This document shows positions 1 to 8,249 of a DNA stretch of 64,000 nucleotides, one piece after another. The stretch's first letter is position 1; the number at the start of each line of letters is the position of its first letter. The DNA lies in assembly GCF_016863135.1 (NCBI RefSeq), contig NZ_BOOH01000045.1, positions 1-64,000 of the forward strand, read 5' to 3'. A program made the translations under genes and the position numbers. The notes under the pieces were generated by a model. That model worked only from the letters and a program-made list of their open reading frames with translations, made no database searches and was not told the DNA's origin. The DNA comes from Planobispora longispora. Lineage in GTDB: Bacteria; Actinomycetota; Actinomycetes; Streptosporangiales; Streptosporangiaceae.

Positions 1-40
1 CTAACTTACCAGCCATTGAGCGGCTCTGCGAACCGATCTC

Positions 41-57
41 TGAAACCGTTGGTTTCA
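41..57. promoter_or_regulatory. Short palindrome upstream of the S9 peptidase gene
   Basis: Seven-base arms TGAAACC and GGTTTCA flank a GTT centre, about 165 bases upstream of the first gene. It could be an operator or a small hairpin; nothing identifies a regulator. The rest of positions 1-223 shows no gene that I recognise. Confidence 0.3.
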
Positions 58-223
58 AGGGGTTATCGACATACACAGGACAGCCCACATCACAGTCACC
101 TGAGTGATGGGAGTGGGTTGCGCCGGATCTTGCCGACACCAAAAGATTAGCAGTCCCCGCCGACCGCTCGGGACGGAACGTCGGAACCTGAGCCCGGCGG
201 GGCCGGAATCATAGACTCGGCGG

Positions 224-2284
224 GTGAGCATCGAGACGCCGCCTACGGCGAAGAAGGTTCCCAGCGAGCGCGTGCACCACGGGGACACCGTGGTCGATGA
301 CTACGCCTGGCTGACGGTCAAGGACGATCCCGAGACGATCGCCTATCTCGAGGCCGAGAACGCCTACACCCAGCAGGTGACATCACACCTGAAGCCCCTC
401 CAGGAAACGATCTTCCAGGAGATCAAGGGACGCACTCTGGAGACCGACCTCTCCGTCCCCACCCGCAAGGGTGACTGGTGGTACTACTCCCGCACCGAGG
501 AAGGCAAGCAGTACGGCATCCAGTGCCGGGTCGCGGCCGAGGGCGACACCCCTCCCGAGCTGAAGCCGGACGAGTCGCTGCCCGGGGAGCAGGTCATGCT
601 CGACGCCAACGAGCTGGCCGGCGACAGCGACTTCTTCTCCCTCGGGACCAGCGCGGTGAGCCCCGACGGCACCCTGCTGGCCTACTCCGTCAACTTCACC
701 GGCGACGAGCGCTTCACCCTGAAGGTGAAGAACCTCGTCACCGGCGAGACCCTCCCCGACGAGATCCCCGGCATCTTCTACGGCGGGGCCTGGTCGGCCG
801 ACGGCACCACGTTCTTCTACACGACGGTCGACGAGACGTGGCGGCCGCACAAGGTCCACCGGCACGTGATCGGCACCCCGGCCGCCGCCGACGTCCTCGT
901 CTACGAGGAGACCGACGAGCGGTTCTGGATCGGCATCGGACTGACCCGCAGCGAGCGCTACCTCGTCCTCTCCGCGGGCAGCAAGATCACCAGTGAGGTC
1001 CGCATCCTGGAGGCGGACGACCCGACCGGCGAGTTCCGCGTCGTACGGCCCCGCAAGACCGGCGTCGAGTACGGCATCGACCACGCGGGCGACCGCTTCC
1101 TGGTCCTGCACAACCGCAACGCCGAGAACTTCGAGCTGGCCACCGCCCCGATCGACGATCCGGGCGCCTGGACGCCGCTGATCGAGCACCGCGAGGACAC
1201 CCGCCTGCTCGACGTCGACGCCTTCGCGGGCCACACCGTCGTGCACTTCCGCCGGGACGGCCTGACCGGCATCCGCGTCCTGCCCGCGGACGGCGAGCCG
1301 TACGAGATCTCCTTCCCCGAGCCGATCTACGACGCGGCCCCCTCGGGCAACCCCGAGTTCGTCACCGGACGGCTCCGCCTCGGCTACACGAGCATGATCA
1401 CTCCGCCCTCGGTCTACGACTACGACCTCCAGGCGCGCGAGCTGATCCTGCTCAAGCGCAGGCCCGTGCTCGGCGGCTACGACCCGGACGACTACGAGCA
1501 GTTCCGGGAGTGGGCCACCGCCTCGGACGGCACCCGCGTCCCGATCTCGATCGCCGTCAAGAAGGGCGCCGCCCGGCCGGCGCCCACCGTCCTGTACGGC
1601 TACGGCAGCTACGAGATCTCGATGGACCCGTCGTTCTCGGTGGCCCGGCTGAGCCTGCTGGACCGGGGGTTCGTCTTCGCCGTCGCGCACGTCCGGGGCG
1701 GAGGCGAGATGGGCCGCCGCTGGTACGAGGACGGGAAGTTCCAGCAGAAGAAGAACACCTTCACCGACTTCGTCGCCTGCGCCGAGCACCTCAAGGCCGG
1801 GGGCTGGTCCTCCGAGATCATCGCGCGGGGCGGCTCGGCCGGCGGGCTGCTGATGGGCGCGGTGGCCAACCTCGCCCCGGAGGTCTTCGCGGGCGTGGTC
1901 GCCGAGGTGCCGTTCGTGGACCCGCTGACCTCGATGCTCGACCCGTCGCTCCCGCTCACCGTCATCGAGTGGGACGAGTGGGGCGACCCGCTGCACAACC
2001 CGGACGTCTACCACTACATGAAGTCCTACTCGCCGTACGAGAACGTGGACGAGAGGGTCTATCCGCCGATCCTGGCGATCACGAGCCTCAACGACACCCG
2101 CGTCCTCTACCACGAGCCGGCCAAGTGGATCGCCAGGCTCCGCGACACCGCGCGGGGCGGGCCGTTCCTGCTCAAGACGGAGATGGGCGCCGGGCACGGC
2201 GGCCGCAGCGGCAGGTACGACTCCTGGCGCGAGGAGGCGTTCACCCTCTCCTGGATCCTCGACACCGCGAAGGTCTCCGAATGA
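224..2284 (+). CDS. S9 family prolyl oligopeptidase / oligopeptidase B-like serine peptidase
   Basis: Cytosolic serine peptidase predicted to cleave short peptides after proline or basic residues. The 686-residue length is normal for the family. Roughly residues 1-400 form the beta-propeller that gates the active site, and the C-terminal third is the alpha/beta-hydrolase domain. The catalytic triad is visible: Ser538 in GGSAGG, Asp624 in NDTRV and His658 in GAGHGG. The N-terminal start of the fold (HGDTVVDDYAWL) is typical of the family. No signal peptide is present. The start is GTG at 224. The stop overlaps the ATG of the downstream reductase (ATGA), so the two are probably co-translated. 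Whether it prefers proline or basic residues cannot be decided by eye. Confidence 0.93.
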   Translation: MSIETPPTAKKVPSERVHHGDTVVDDYAWLTVKDDPETIAYLEAENAYTQQVTSHLKPLQETIFQEIKGRTLETDLSVPTRKGDWWYYSRTEEGKQYGIQCRVAAEGDTPPELKPDESLPGEQVMLDANELAGDSDFFSLGTSAVSPDGTLLAYSVNFTGDERFTLKVKNLVTGETLPDEIPGIFYGGAWSADGTTFFYTTVDETWRPHKVHRHVIGTPAAADVLVYEETDERFWIGIGLTRSERYLVLSAGSKITSEVRILEADDPTGEFRVVRPRKTGVEYGIDHAGDRFLVLHNRNAENFELATAPIDDPGAWTPLIEHREDTRLLDVDAFAGHTVVHFRRDGLTGIRVLPADGEPYEISFPEPIYDAAPSGNPEFVTGRLRLGYTSMITPPSVYDYDLQARELILLKRRPVLGGYDPDDYEQFREWATASDGTRVPISIAVKKGAARPAPTVLYGYGSYEISMDPSFSVARLSLLDRGFVFAVAHVRGGGEMGRRWYEDGKFQQKKNTFTDFVACAEHLKAGGWSSEIIARGGSAGGLLMGAVANLAPEVFAGVVAEVPFVDPLTSMLDPSLPLTVIEWDEWGDPLHNPDVYHYMKSYSPYENVDERVYPPILAITSLNDTRVLYHEPAKWIARLRDTARGGPFLLKTEMGAGHGGRSGRYDSWREEAFTLSWILDTAKVSE

Positions 2285-3300
2285 TGACGTACATCGCCGC
2301 GGACGACCGCTACGACGGGCGGCAGCCGTACAACCGGGTGGGCCGGAGCGGGCTCAAGCTGCCCGCGGTCTCGCTCGGGCTCTGGCACAACTTCGGTGAC
2401 GACAAGCCGCTCGGGGTGCAGCGGGACATCCTGCGCCGGGCCTTCGACCTCGGGGTGACCCACTTCGACCTGGCCAACAACTACGGCCCGCCGTACGGCT
2501 CGGCGGAGACCAACTTCGGGCGGCACTTCCGCGAGGACTTCGCGCGCCACCGCGACGAGCTGATCATCTCGACCAAGGCCGGGTACGACATGTGGCCCGG
2601 GCCGTACGGCGAGTGGGGCTCCCGCAAGTACCTGCTGGCCAGCCTGGACCAGTCGCTCAAGCGGATGGGCCTGGACTACGTCGACGTCTTCTACAGCCAC
2701 CGGTTCGACCCGGACACGCCGCTGGAGGAGACGATGGGCGCGCTGGACCACGCGGTCCGCTCGGGCCGGGCGCTGTACGCCGGGATCTCGTCCTACTCGC
2801 CCGAGCAGACCGCCGAGGCCGCGCGGATCCTGCGCCAGATGGGCACGCCGCTCTTGATCCACCAGCCGTCCTACTCGATGCTCAACCGGTGGATCGAGGG
2901 CGGGCTGCTGGACGTGCTGGAGGAGGAGGGCGTGGGCTGCATCGCCTTCTCGCCGCTGGCGCAGGGCATGCTGACCGACCGCTATCTCGGCGGGATCCCG
3001 GAGGGGTCGCGGGCCTCGCTGGGACACTTCCTCAAGCCGGAGATGCTCACCGACGAGGTCATGCGGCACGTCCGCAGGCTCAACGAGATCGCGGCGGCGC
3101 GGGGCCAGTCGCTGGCGCAGATGGCCCTGGCGTGGGCGCTGCGCGACCGGCGGGTGACGTCGGTGCTGATCGGCGCGAGCAGCGTGGCGCAGCTGGAGAA
3201 CAGCCTCGCGGCGGTGGAGAACCTCTCGTTCACCCCGGAGGAGCTCGCGGCCATCGACAAGGACGCGGTCGAGGCCGGCATCAACCTCTGGGCGGTCTGA
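2281..3300 (+). CDS. Aldo/keto reductase, YghZ (L-glyceraldehyde 3-phosphate reductase) type
   Basis: NADPH-dependent reductase of 339 residues. The N-terminus (YIAADDRYDG, then GRSGLKLPAVSLGLWHNFG) is characteristic of the YghZ/Gpr branch, which reduces L-glyceraldehyde 3-phosphate and methylglyoxal. The aldo/keto tetrad is visible: Asp in FDLANNYG with its Tyr, Lys in STKAGYDMW and His in YSHRFDPD. The C-terminal NADPH-binding part contains VLIGASSVAQLENSL. I chose the ATG that overlaps the stop of the upstream peptidase. Longer in-frame extensions run inside that gene and do not look like protein. The reading frame is intact; the physiological substrate is inferred from the family only. 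Confidence 0.92.
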   Translation: MMTYIAADDRYDGRQPYNRVGRSGLKLPAVSLGLWHNFGDDKPLGVQRDILRRAFDLGVTHFDLANNYGPPYGSAETNFGRHFREDFARHRDELIISTKAGYDMWPGPYGEWGSRKYLLASLDQSLKRMGLDYVDVFYSHRFDPDTPLEETMGALDHAVRSGRALYAGISSYSPEQTAEAARILRQMGTPLLIHQPSYSMLNRWIEGGLLDVLEEEGVGCIAFSPLAQGMLTDRYLGGIPEGSRASLGHFLKPEMLTDEVMRHVRRLNEIAAARGQSLAQMALAWALRDRRVTSVLIGASSVAQLENSLAAVENLSFTPEELAAIDKDAVEAGINLWAV

Positions 3301-3310
3301 CCGTTCCCGT

Positions 3311-3341
3311 GAGCCCGGTCCCCCCGCAGGGGTCCGGGCTC
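3311..3341. terminator. Hairpin between convergent genes
   Basis: Thirteen-base arms (GAGCCCGGTCCCC and its near-perfect complement, one mismatch) flank a short loop. It lies between the aldo/keto reductase and the convergent membrane-protein gene, so it can terminate both. Confidence 0.65.
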
Positions 3342-3355
3342 GCGGGCTCAGGGGC

Positions 3356-5779
3356 TCACAGGGCCTCGTTGCGCTGCAGATAGGTGAACGAGGCCCAGCC
3401 GGGCAGGACCGGGAACCAGAAGGTGAGCAGCCGGAACAGCAGCACGGCGGGGGTGGCCACGTCGGGGTCCAGGCCGGCGAGGGTGAGACCGGCCGAGAGC
3501 GCGACCTCCACCGCCCCGAGGCCGCCGGGGGTGGGGACGGCCGAGCCGATGGCGTTGCCCGCGAGGAAGACCACGGCCACGGCGGCGAGGTTCAGGGAGC
3601 CGCCGAAGGCCCGGACGCAGGCGTCGAGGCAGGCGATGAAGAAGACCGTCAGCAGCAGGGTGCCGGTGAACCCTTCGGCGATCTTCCGGGGGGACTGGAG
3701 GACGTCCAGCAGGCGGGGCAGGACGCCCGAGAACAGCGAGCGCAGGCGCGAGGTGACCATGCGGCGCAGGCGCGGGATCCCCAGGAGGACGACCAGCAGC
3801 AGGGCCACCGCCAGCAGCACGAACACCAGCGTGCGGGACGGGGTGAAGGACGCGGCCGTGCTGGAGCCGGTGATGTAGGCGAACAGCAGCAGCAGCCCGA
3901 TGTGGAAGGCCAGGCCGGTGACCTGCGAGGCGCCCACGCTCGCCATCGCCGGCCCCGGCGGGATCCCGCGTTTCTGCAGGTAGCGGGTGTTGATGGCGAC
4001 GCCGCTCACCGCGGCCGGGGCGACCAGCTTGACGAACGAGCCGGCGAACTGCACGAGCACGGTACGGCCGAGCGGCAGTTTCTCCGGCACGAAGCCCATC
4101 AGCATCAGCGCGGCGGCGACGTAGCTCAGCATCGCGGCGACGAACGCGATCCCGGTCCAGCCCCAGTTCGCCGAGGTGACCACGGTCAGGTTGATCTGGG
4201 TCAGGTAGGAGAGCACGAGATACGCGGCGAAGGCGCTGGCGATGATCGTGACCAGGGTGCGCGGGCGGAACCGCTCCAGGCGCACCTCGCCGACCTCGAC
4301 CTTGGGTTCGAGCCCGACGATCTGCTCCCGGATGGCGGTCAGCAGCCCCTTGTTCTTCTTCAGCGCCGCCCGGGTCTCCCGGGTGAGCGCGATCCGCTGC
4401 AGCAGCGGGAGCGCGGTGGCCAGCGTGTTCGGACCGGTCACGGCCGCCGCGGCGCGGACCGAGCGCTCGGCGCCGACGCGCAGGCTGAGGTAGGTGACCA
4501 GCTGGGCGACGTCGAGGCTGAGCAGCAGGTCCCCGGCGGCGATCTCACCGCTGCGGGCGTCCATCAGGACGACCCGCCCCTCGTCGTCGACGTGGATGCT
4601 GTCACCCGTCAGCCGGCGGTGGGCCAGCCGCTGGACCTGCAGGAGCATGACCTGCTCCCAGATCTGGGCGAGCAGGTCGTCGCCGATCTCCTCATCCGGG
4701 ATGTCGGCGAGCGCCCGGGTGGGGACGTGCTCGTAGATGAGGATCGCGGCCTCGGAGCCGATCTCGCCCGTGCCGACCAGCCGGGGGCTGCCGACCCCGG
4801 CGGCCTGCGAGGCGTAGGCCATCAGCGCCTCGCGCTCCAGCTCGGCGCGGAGCGAGCGGATGGCCTTGCGCCGGGTCTCGGAGTTGAGCCGGATCCGGCG
4901 CCAGAGGCGGTAGAGCAGCCCGGCGACCTGCCGGTCGCGGTCGAGGACGGTGACGTCGAGGCGGGTGCCGTCCTTCAGCCCGATGGCGTATCTGCGGCTG
5001 TCCTGGGGGTCGTCCTCCATCCGGTGGGCCTTGACCGGGTGGAACCCCAGTTTGCGGACCGCGGCGACGATCGTGCTGCCGGGCGGGCGGGTGTTGGGGC
5101 TGCCCAGGCCGTACAGCGTGGCGTATCCGACGGCGAGCCCGACGATGATGGAGACGGCGATGCCGGGGATGGTGGCCGCCAGCCCGGCGAACAGCGCGAC
5201 CGAGTTGATCGCGACCGCCGTCCACAGGGCGGCGCGCCAGGTGGGGCGGCGGGAGATGCGCATCGCGGTGACGTAGGCGATGACCGAGGTGAGCAGCGCG
5301 TTCAGCGGCTCGACCCCGGAGCGGCCCCCGGTGAGCAGCAGCCGCAGGTCCTCCGGGCCGGGACCGAGGATCCACTCGCCGAGGGCGAAGGAGAGCACCA
5401 TCCCGGCGATCGCCGCGAACAGTCCCTCGGCGACGCGCAGGCCGTCGCGGTGGAGCACCCGCTCGACCGCGTACGCGGCGGGGACGGCGAGCATGGCGAC
5501 GCCGCCCAGGCCGCCGACCAGGCCGCTCACCAGGAACGGGACGCGCCGGGTGCCGTCGGCGACGTCGGCTTCCAGGCCGTTGAGGGTCTTCCTCGCCACC
5601 AGGGCGAGGAGGATGACGGCTGTCAGCCCCAGCAGCGTGGCCAGGAAGCGCAGCGCGTCGGAGGGGCGCCGGAGCCGCTGCGGGAGCAGCGGCTCGACGA
5701 CGAGCACGGCGGTCTCCCCGCCCGGCGGCGGTGCGCCGCGGGCGACGGCCGTGTCGTCGCGTTCCTTGATGTCCTTCAC
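3356..5779 (-). CDS. Kinase-like plus flippase-like (LPG synthase TM family) membrane protein
   Basis: A large polytopic membrane protein of 807 residues. After a soluble start (about residues 1-40) there are several N-terminal membrane segments (residues 40-220). A cytoplasmic region (about 240-470) follows with an aminoglycoside-phosphotransferase/ABC1-like look (LIYEHVPTRAL, RLAHRRLTGDSIHVDDEG, VVLMDARSGEI). The C-terminal half (from about 500) resembles the lysylphosphatidylglycerol-synthase transmembrane/UPF0104 family (FVKLVAPAAVSGVAINTRYL; SAVPTPGGLGAVE). The family is usually annotated as flippase-like, so transport or modification of a lipid-linked substrate is a guess. There is no C-terminal lysyltransferase domain, so this is not a complete MprF. 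The start is GTG at 5779. Confidence 0.8.
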   Translation of the reverse strand: MKDIKERDDTAVARGAPPPGGETAVLVVEPLLPQRLRRPSDALRFLATLLGLTAVILLALVARKTLNGLEADVADGTRRVPFLVSGLVGGLGGVAMLAVPAAYAVERVLHRDGLRVAEGLFAAIAGMVLSFALGEWILGPGPEDLRLLLTGGRSGVEPLNALLTSVIAYVTAMRISRRPTWRAALWTAVAINSVALFAGLAATIPGIAVSIIVGLAVGYATLYGLGSPNTRPPGSTIVAAVRKLGFHPVKAHRMEDDPQDSRRYAIGLKDGTRLDVTVLDRDRQVAGLLYRLWRRIRLNSETRRKAIRSLRAELEREALMAYASQAAGVGSPRLVGTGEIGSEAAILIYEHVPTRALADIPDEEIGDDLLAQIWEQVMLLQVQRLAHRRLTGDSIHVDDEGRVVLMDARSGEIAAGDLLLSLDVAQLVTYLSLRVGAERSVRAAAAVTGPNTLATALPLLQRIALTRETRAALKKNKGLLTAIREQIVGLEPKVEVGEVRLERFRPRTLVTIIASAFAAYLVLSYLTQINLTVVTSANWGWTGIAFVAAMLSYVAAALMLMGFVPEKLPLGRTVLVQFAGSFVKLVAPAAVSGVAINTRYLQKRGIPPGPAMASVGASQVTGLAFHIGLLLLFAYITGSSTAASFTPSRTLVFVLLAVALLLVVLLGIPRLRRMVTSRLRSLFSGVLPRLLDVLQSPRKIAEGFTGTLLLTVFFIACLDACVRAFGGSLNLAAVAVVFLAGNAIGSAVPTPGGLGAVEVALSAGLTLAGLDPDVATPAVLLFRLLTFWFPVLPGWASFTYLQRNEAL

Positions 5780-6514
5780 CGCCAGCGATTCTGCCTGTTT
5801 CGCATTACAGGTGCGTCACCGATCTTTCCGTCCAGTCTCCACGATCGGAGTCATGCGTATCTCGCGGCCGCCGGCGGTCTCGGCGGCGTGGCTCCCATTC
5901 TGATCTCTGAGCCCGGGGAGCGCGGGCACCGGGTCGTCCCGGAGCGGCGCCGCGTGCGGACGCGGAGACCGCCGCGGGGGCGCGGAAGCGGAACGACGCC
6001 GGCGTTCCGGTGATCCGCCTCCGGCCGGCCTCGCCACCTCCGCTGAAGAAGATCCTGGACGTCTGGTTCACCGGGAGTGTCAGCACCGACGAAGCGGACA
6101 TCGCCAACGTCTCCTCTATCTCCGAGATGGAGAATTGACCCGCCGATCTGCGATAACCGGGAAACAAACGGTGGCTTCCTGGAAAGCTGACCCCATGGAC
6201 CGGCATCCCGCCTTCGACCGCGGCCCGCCCCGGGTCACCTCCCGCCCCGGCCATGACCGCCCGGTCCGGGCACGCCGTACGTCCTTCCCGGCGTCACCGC
6301 GCTTCCGGCCGCCGTCGCGGGCACGACGACTGAGATCATTACTCCATCCGCGCCGCCGCCGTCAAGTACTCCCCGAGAACGCCGGGAACGCTGATTCGAC
6401 TCCGCTCGATAACAAATGTTGAGAGGGTCTTACAGAATCCCATTCGCCCCACTAAGTTCCGATTATCGCGATCACGGGGGATTTCCTGCTTCATTGGTGT
6501 TAGAGGAGTTTCGC
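5780..6514. other. 735-base intergenic region, mostly non-coding
   Basis: Between the divergent flippase-like and M28 peptidase genes. The left part is GC-rich. The last 150 bases are AT-richer and probably hold the peptidase promoter. Reading plus, 6010-6138 gives a 42-codon frame ending in a protein-like string (KKILDVWFTGSVSTDEADI); it has no ribosome site and no recognised relative. Other frames here are arginine- or proline-rich and look random. Confidence 0.5.
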
Positions 6515-8068
6515 ATGCGCGTACGCGCGTACAAGGGCCTGCTGGCCGCCGTCACCGCGGCTTCCGCCCTGGTCCTGCCCGTCATCTCCGCCACCCCGGC
6601 CGCCGCTGACCCGGATCCCCGCGCCCTCAGCAAGTCGGTCACCGGGCTCGGCGTCAAGCGGCATCTCGTCAAGTTCCAGCAGATCGCCGACGCCAACGGC
6701 GGAACCCGCGCCTCGGGCACCGCCGGCTACGACGCCTCGGTCGCCTACGTGGCCGACAAGCTCCGCAGGGCCGGATACAAGGTCACCCTGCAGGAGTTCG
6801 AGTTCCCGTTCTTCCGCGAGATCACGAAGTCCTCGCTGGAGCGGGTCGCCCCGTCGGCCAAGACCTACGTGCGCAACACCGACTTCAGGACCATGACCTA
6901 CTCCGGCTCGGGCAACGTCACCGCCGCCGTGCAGGCCGTGGACGTCATGATCCCGCCGAGCCCGACGCCCAACACCTCCACCTCCGGCTGCGAGGCGAGC
7001 GACTTCGCCGGCTTCACCCCGGGCAACATCGCCCTCATGCAGCGCGGCACCTGCGGCTTCCAGGTCAAGGCCGAGAACGCCCAGGCCGCCGGGGCCAAGG
7101 GTGTGATCATCTTCAACGAGGGCCAGCCCGGCGAGGGCGCGGCCGACCGCCGCACCCTGCTCCTCGGCACCCTCGGCGCCCCCACCGTGAACATCCCGGT
7201 CGTCGGGACCACCTACGCCGTCGGCGAGGAGCTGGCCGCCGCCGGGACGACGGTCACCCTGGTCACCGACACCGAGAGCGACCTGAACCGCAAGACGCAC
7301 AACGTGCTGGCCGAGAGCCGCTGGGGCGACCCGGACAAGGTCGTCATGGCGGGTTCGCACCTGGACAGCGTCGTCGAGGGCCCCGGCATCAACGACAACG
7401 GCTCGGGCAGCGCGGGCGTGCTGGAGACGGCGCTGAAGGCCGGCCTGTTCCCCACCAAGAACAAGCTGCGCTTCGCCTTCTGGGGCGCCGAGGAGCTGGG
7501 CCTGCTCGGCTCCGAGCACTACGTGGCCAACCTCTCCGCCGAGGAGAAGGCCAAGATCAAGCTGTACCTGAACTTCGACATGATCGCGTCCCCGAACTAC
7601 ACCTTCGGCATCTACGACGGTGACGACTCCGACGGCGTCGGCGCCCCGGCCGGACCGGCGGGCTCGGACCAGATCGAGAAGCTCTTCGAGTCGTACTTCA
7701 AGGCCATCGGCGAGCCGTACACCGGCACCGACTTCACCGGCCGCTCGGACTACGGCCCCTTCATCGAGGTCGGCATCCCCGCGGGCGGCCTGTTCACCGG
7801 CGCCGAGGGCATCAAGACCGCCGAGGAGGCCGCGAAGTTCGGCGGTGAGGCGGGTGTCGCCTACGACAAGTGCTACCACCTGGAGTGCGACACCATCGAC
7901 AACATCAACGACAAGGCGCTGCGGGTGAACACCGGTGCGATCGCCACCGCGACGTTCGTCTACGCCTACAGCTCGCAGCTGCCCGGCGGCGGCGCCCCCG
8001 GCGCCAACCAGCCGGGGACCGGCGGCGGCGGCCACGACGACCACGACCACGACGGCGTGGAGATGTAG
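6515..8068 (+). CDS. Secreted M28 family metallopeptidase (aminopeptidase) with PA domain
   Basis: Exported zinc aminopeptidase of 517 residues, like the Streptomyces aminopeptidase S group. The start is ATG at 6515, preceded six bases upstream by GAGGAG. It gives a clean Sec signal peptide (Arg/Lys N-region, hydrophobic stretch, ATPAAA cleavage zone). A protease-associated domain is inserted around residues 130-260 (GNIALMQRGTCGFQVKAENA). The zinc site is visible in GSHLDSVVEGPGINDNGSG, in AFWGAEELGLLGSEHY (catalytic Glu pair), in NFDMIASPN and in the final YHLECDTIDNIN. The tail is Gly/Asp/His-rich (HDDHDHDGVEM), possibly extra metal binding. It likely feeds amino-acid scavenging outside the cell. 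Confidence 0.92.
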   Translation: MRVRAYKGLLAAVTAASALVLPVISATPAAADPDPRALSKSVTGLGVKRHLVKFQQIADANGGTRASGTAGYDASVAYVADKLRRAGYKVTLQEFEFPFFREITKSSLERVAPSAKTYVRNTDFRTMTYSGSGNVTAAVQAVDVMIPPSPTPNTSTSGCEASDFAGFTPGNIALMQRGTCGFQVKAENAQAAGAKGVIIFNEGQPGEGAADRRTLLLGTLGAPTVNIPVVGTTYAVGEELAAAGTTVTLVTDTESDLNRKTHNVLAESRWGDPDKVVMAGSHLDSVVEGPGINDNGSGSAGVLETALKAGLFPTKNKLRFAFWGAEELGLLGSEHYVANLSAEEKAKIKLYLNFDMIASPNYTFGIYDGDDSDGVGAPAGPAGSDQIEKLFESYFKAIGEPYTGTDFTGRSDYGPFIEVGIPAGGLFTGAEGIKTAEEAAKFGGEAGVAYDKCYHLECDTIDNINDKALRVNTGAIATATFVYAYSSQLPGGGAPGANQPGTGGGGHDDHDHDGVEM

Positions 8069-8137
8069 TCTCCGCCCCGTGACGAGCGCCTGACGAGCAC
8101 GTGACAGGCGCCGCGGTCACCGCTCCGTGACGTGACG

Positions 8138-8169
8138 AGGGGGTACGGCCGGGTCCGGCCGTACCCCCT
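8138..8169. terminator. Terminator of the M28 peptidase gene
   Basis: Thirteen-base perfect arms (AGGGGGTACGGCC and its complement) around a six-base loop, followed by TT. It lies about 70 bases after the stop. Confidence 0.75.
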
Positions 8170-8249
8170 TCCCGTGCGCTTCCCGGTGCGCCGCGGGCCG
8201 TCCCCGCACCCCGTGAGTCCCGCTCTGCCCGCGCCGGTAAAGTCAAGCT

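Noticed and set aside
3902-6013. A 703-codon plus-strand open frame
   Set aside because: It is antisense to the intact flippase-like gene and has Gln/Asp/Arg/Gly-rich composition with no domain; in GC-rich DNA such shadows are common.
5805-6254. Minus-strand 149-codon frame upstream of the flippase-like gene
   Set aside because: No ribosome site, random-looking composition and overlap with the flippase-like start region.
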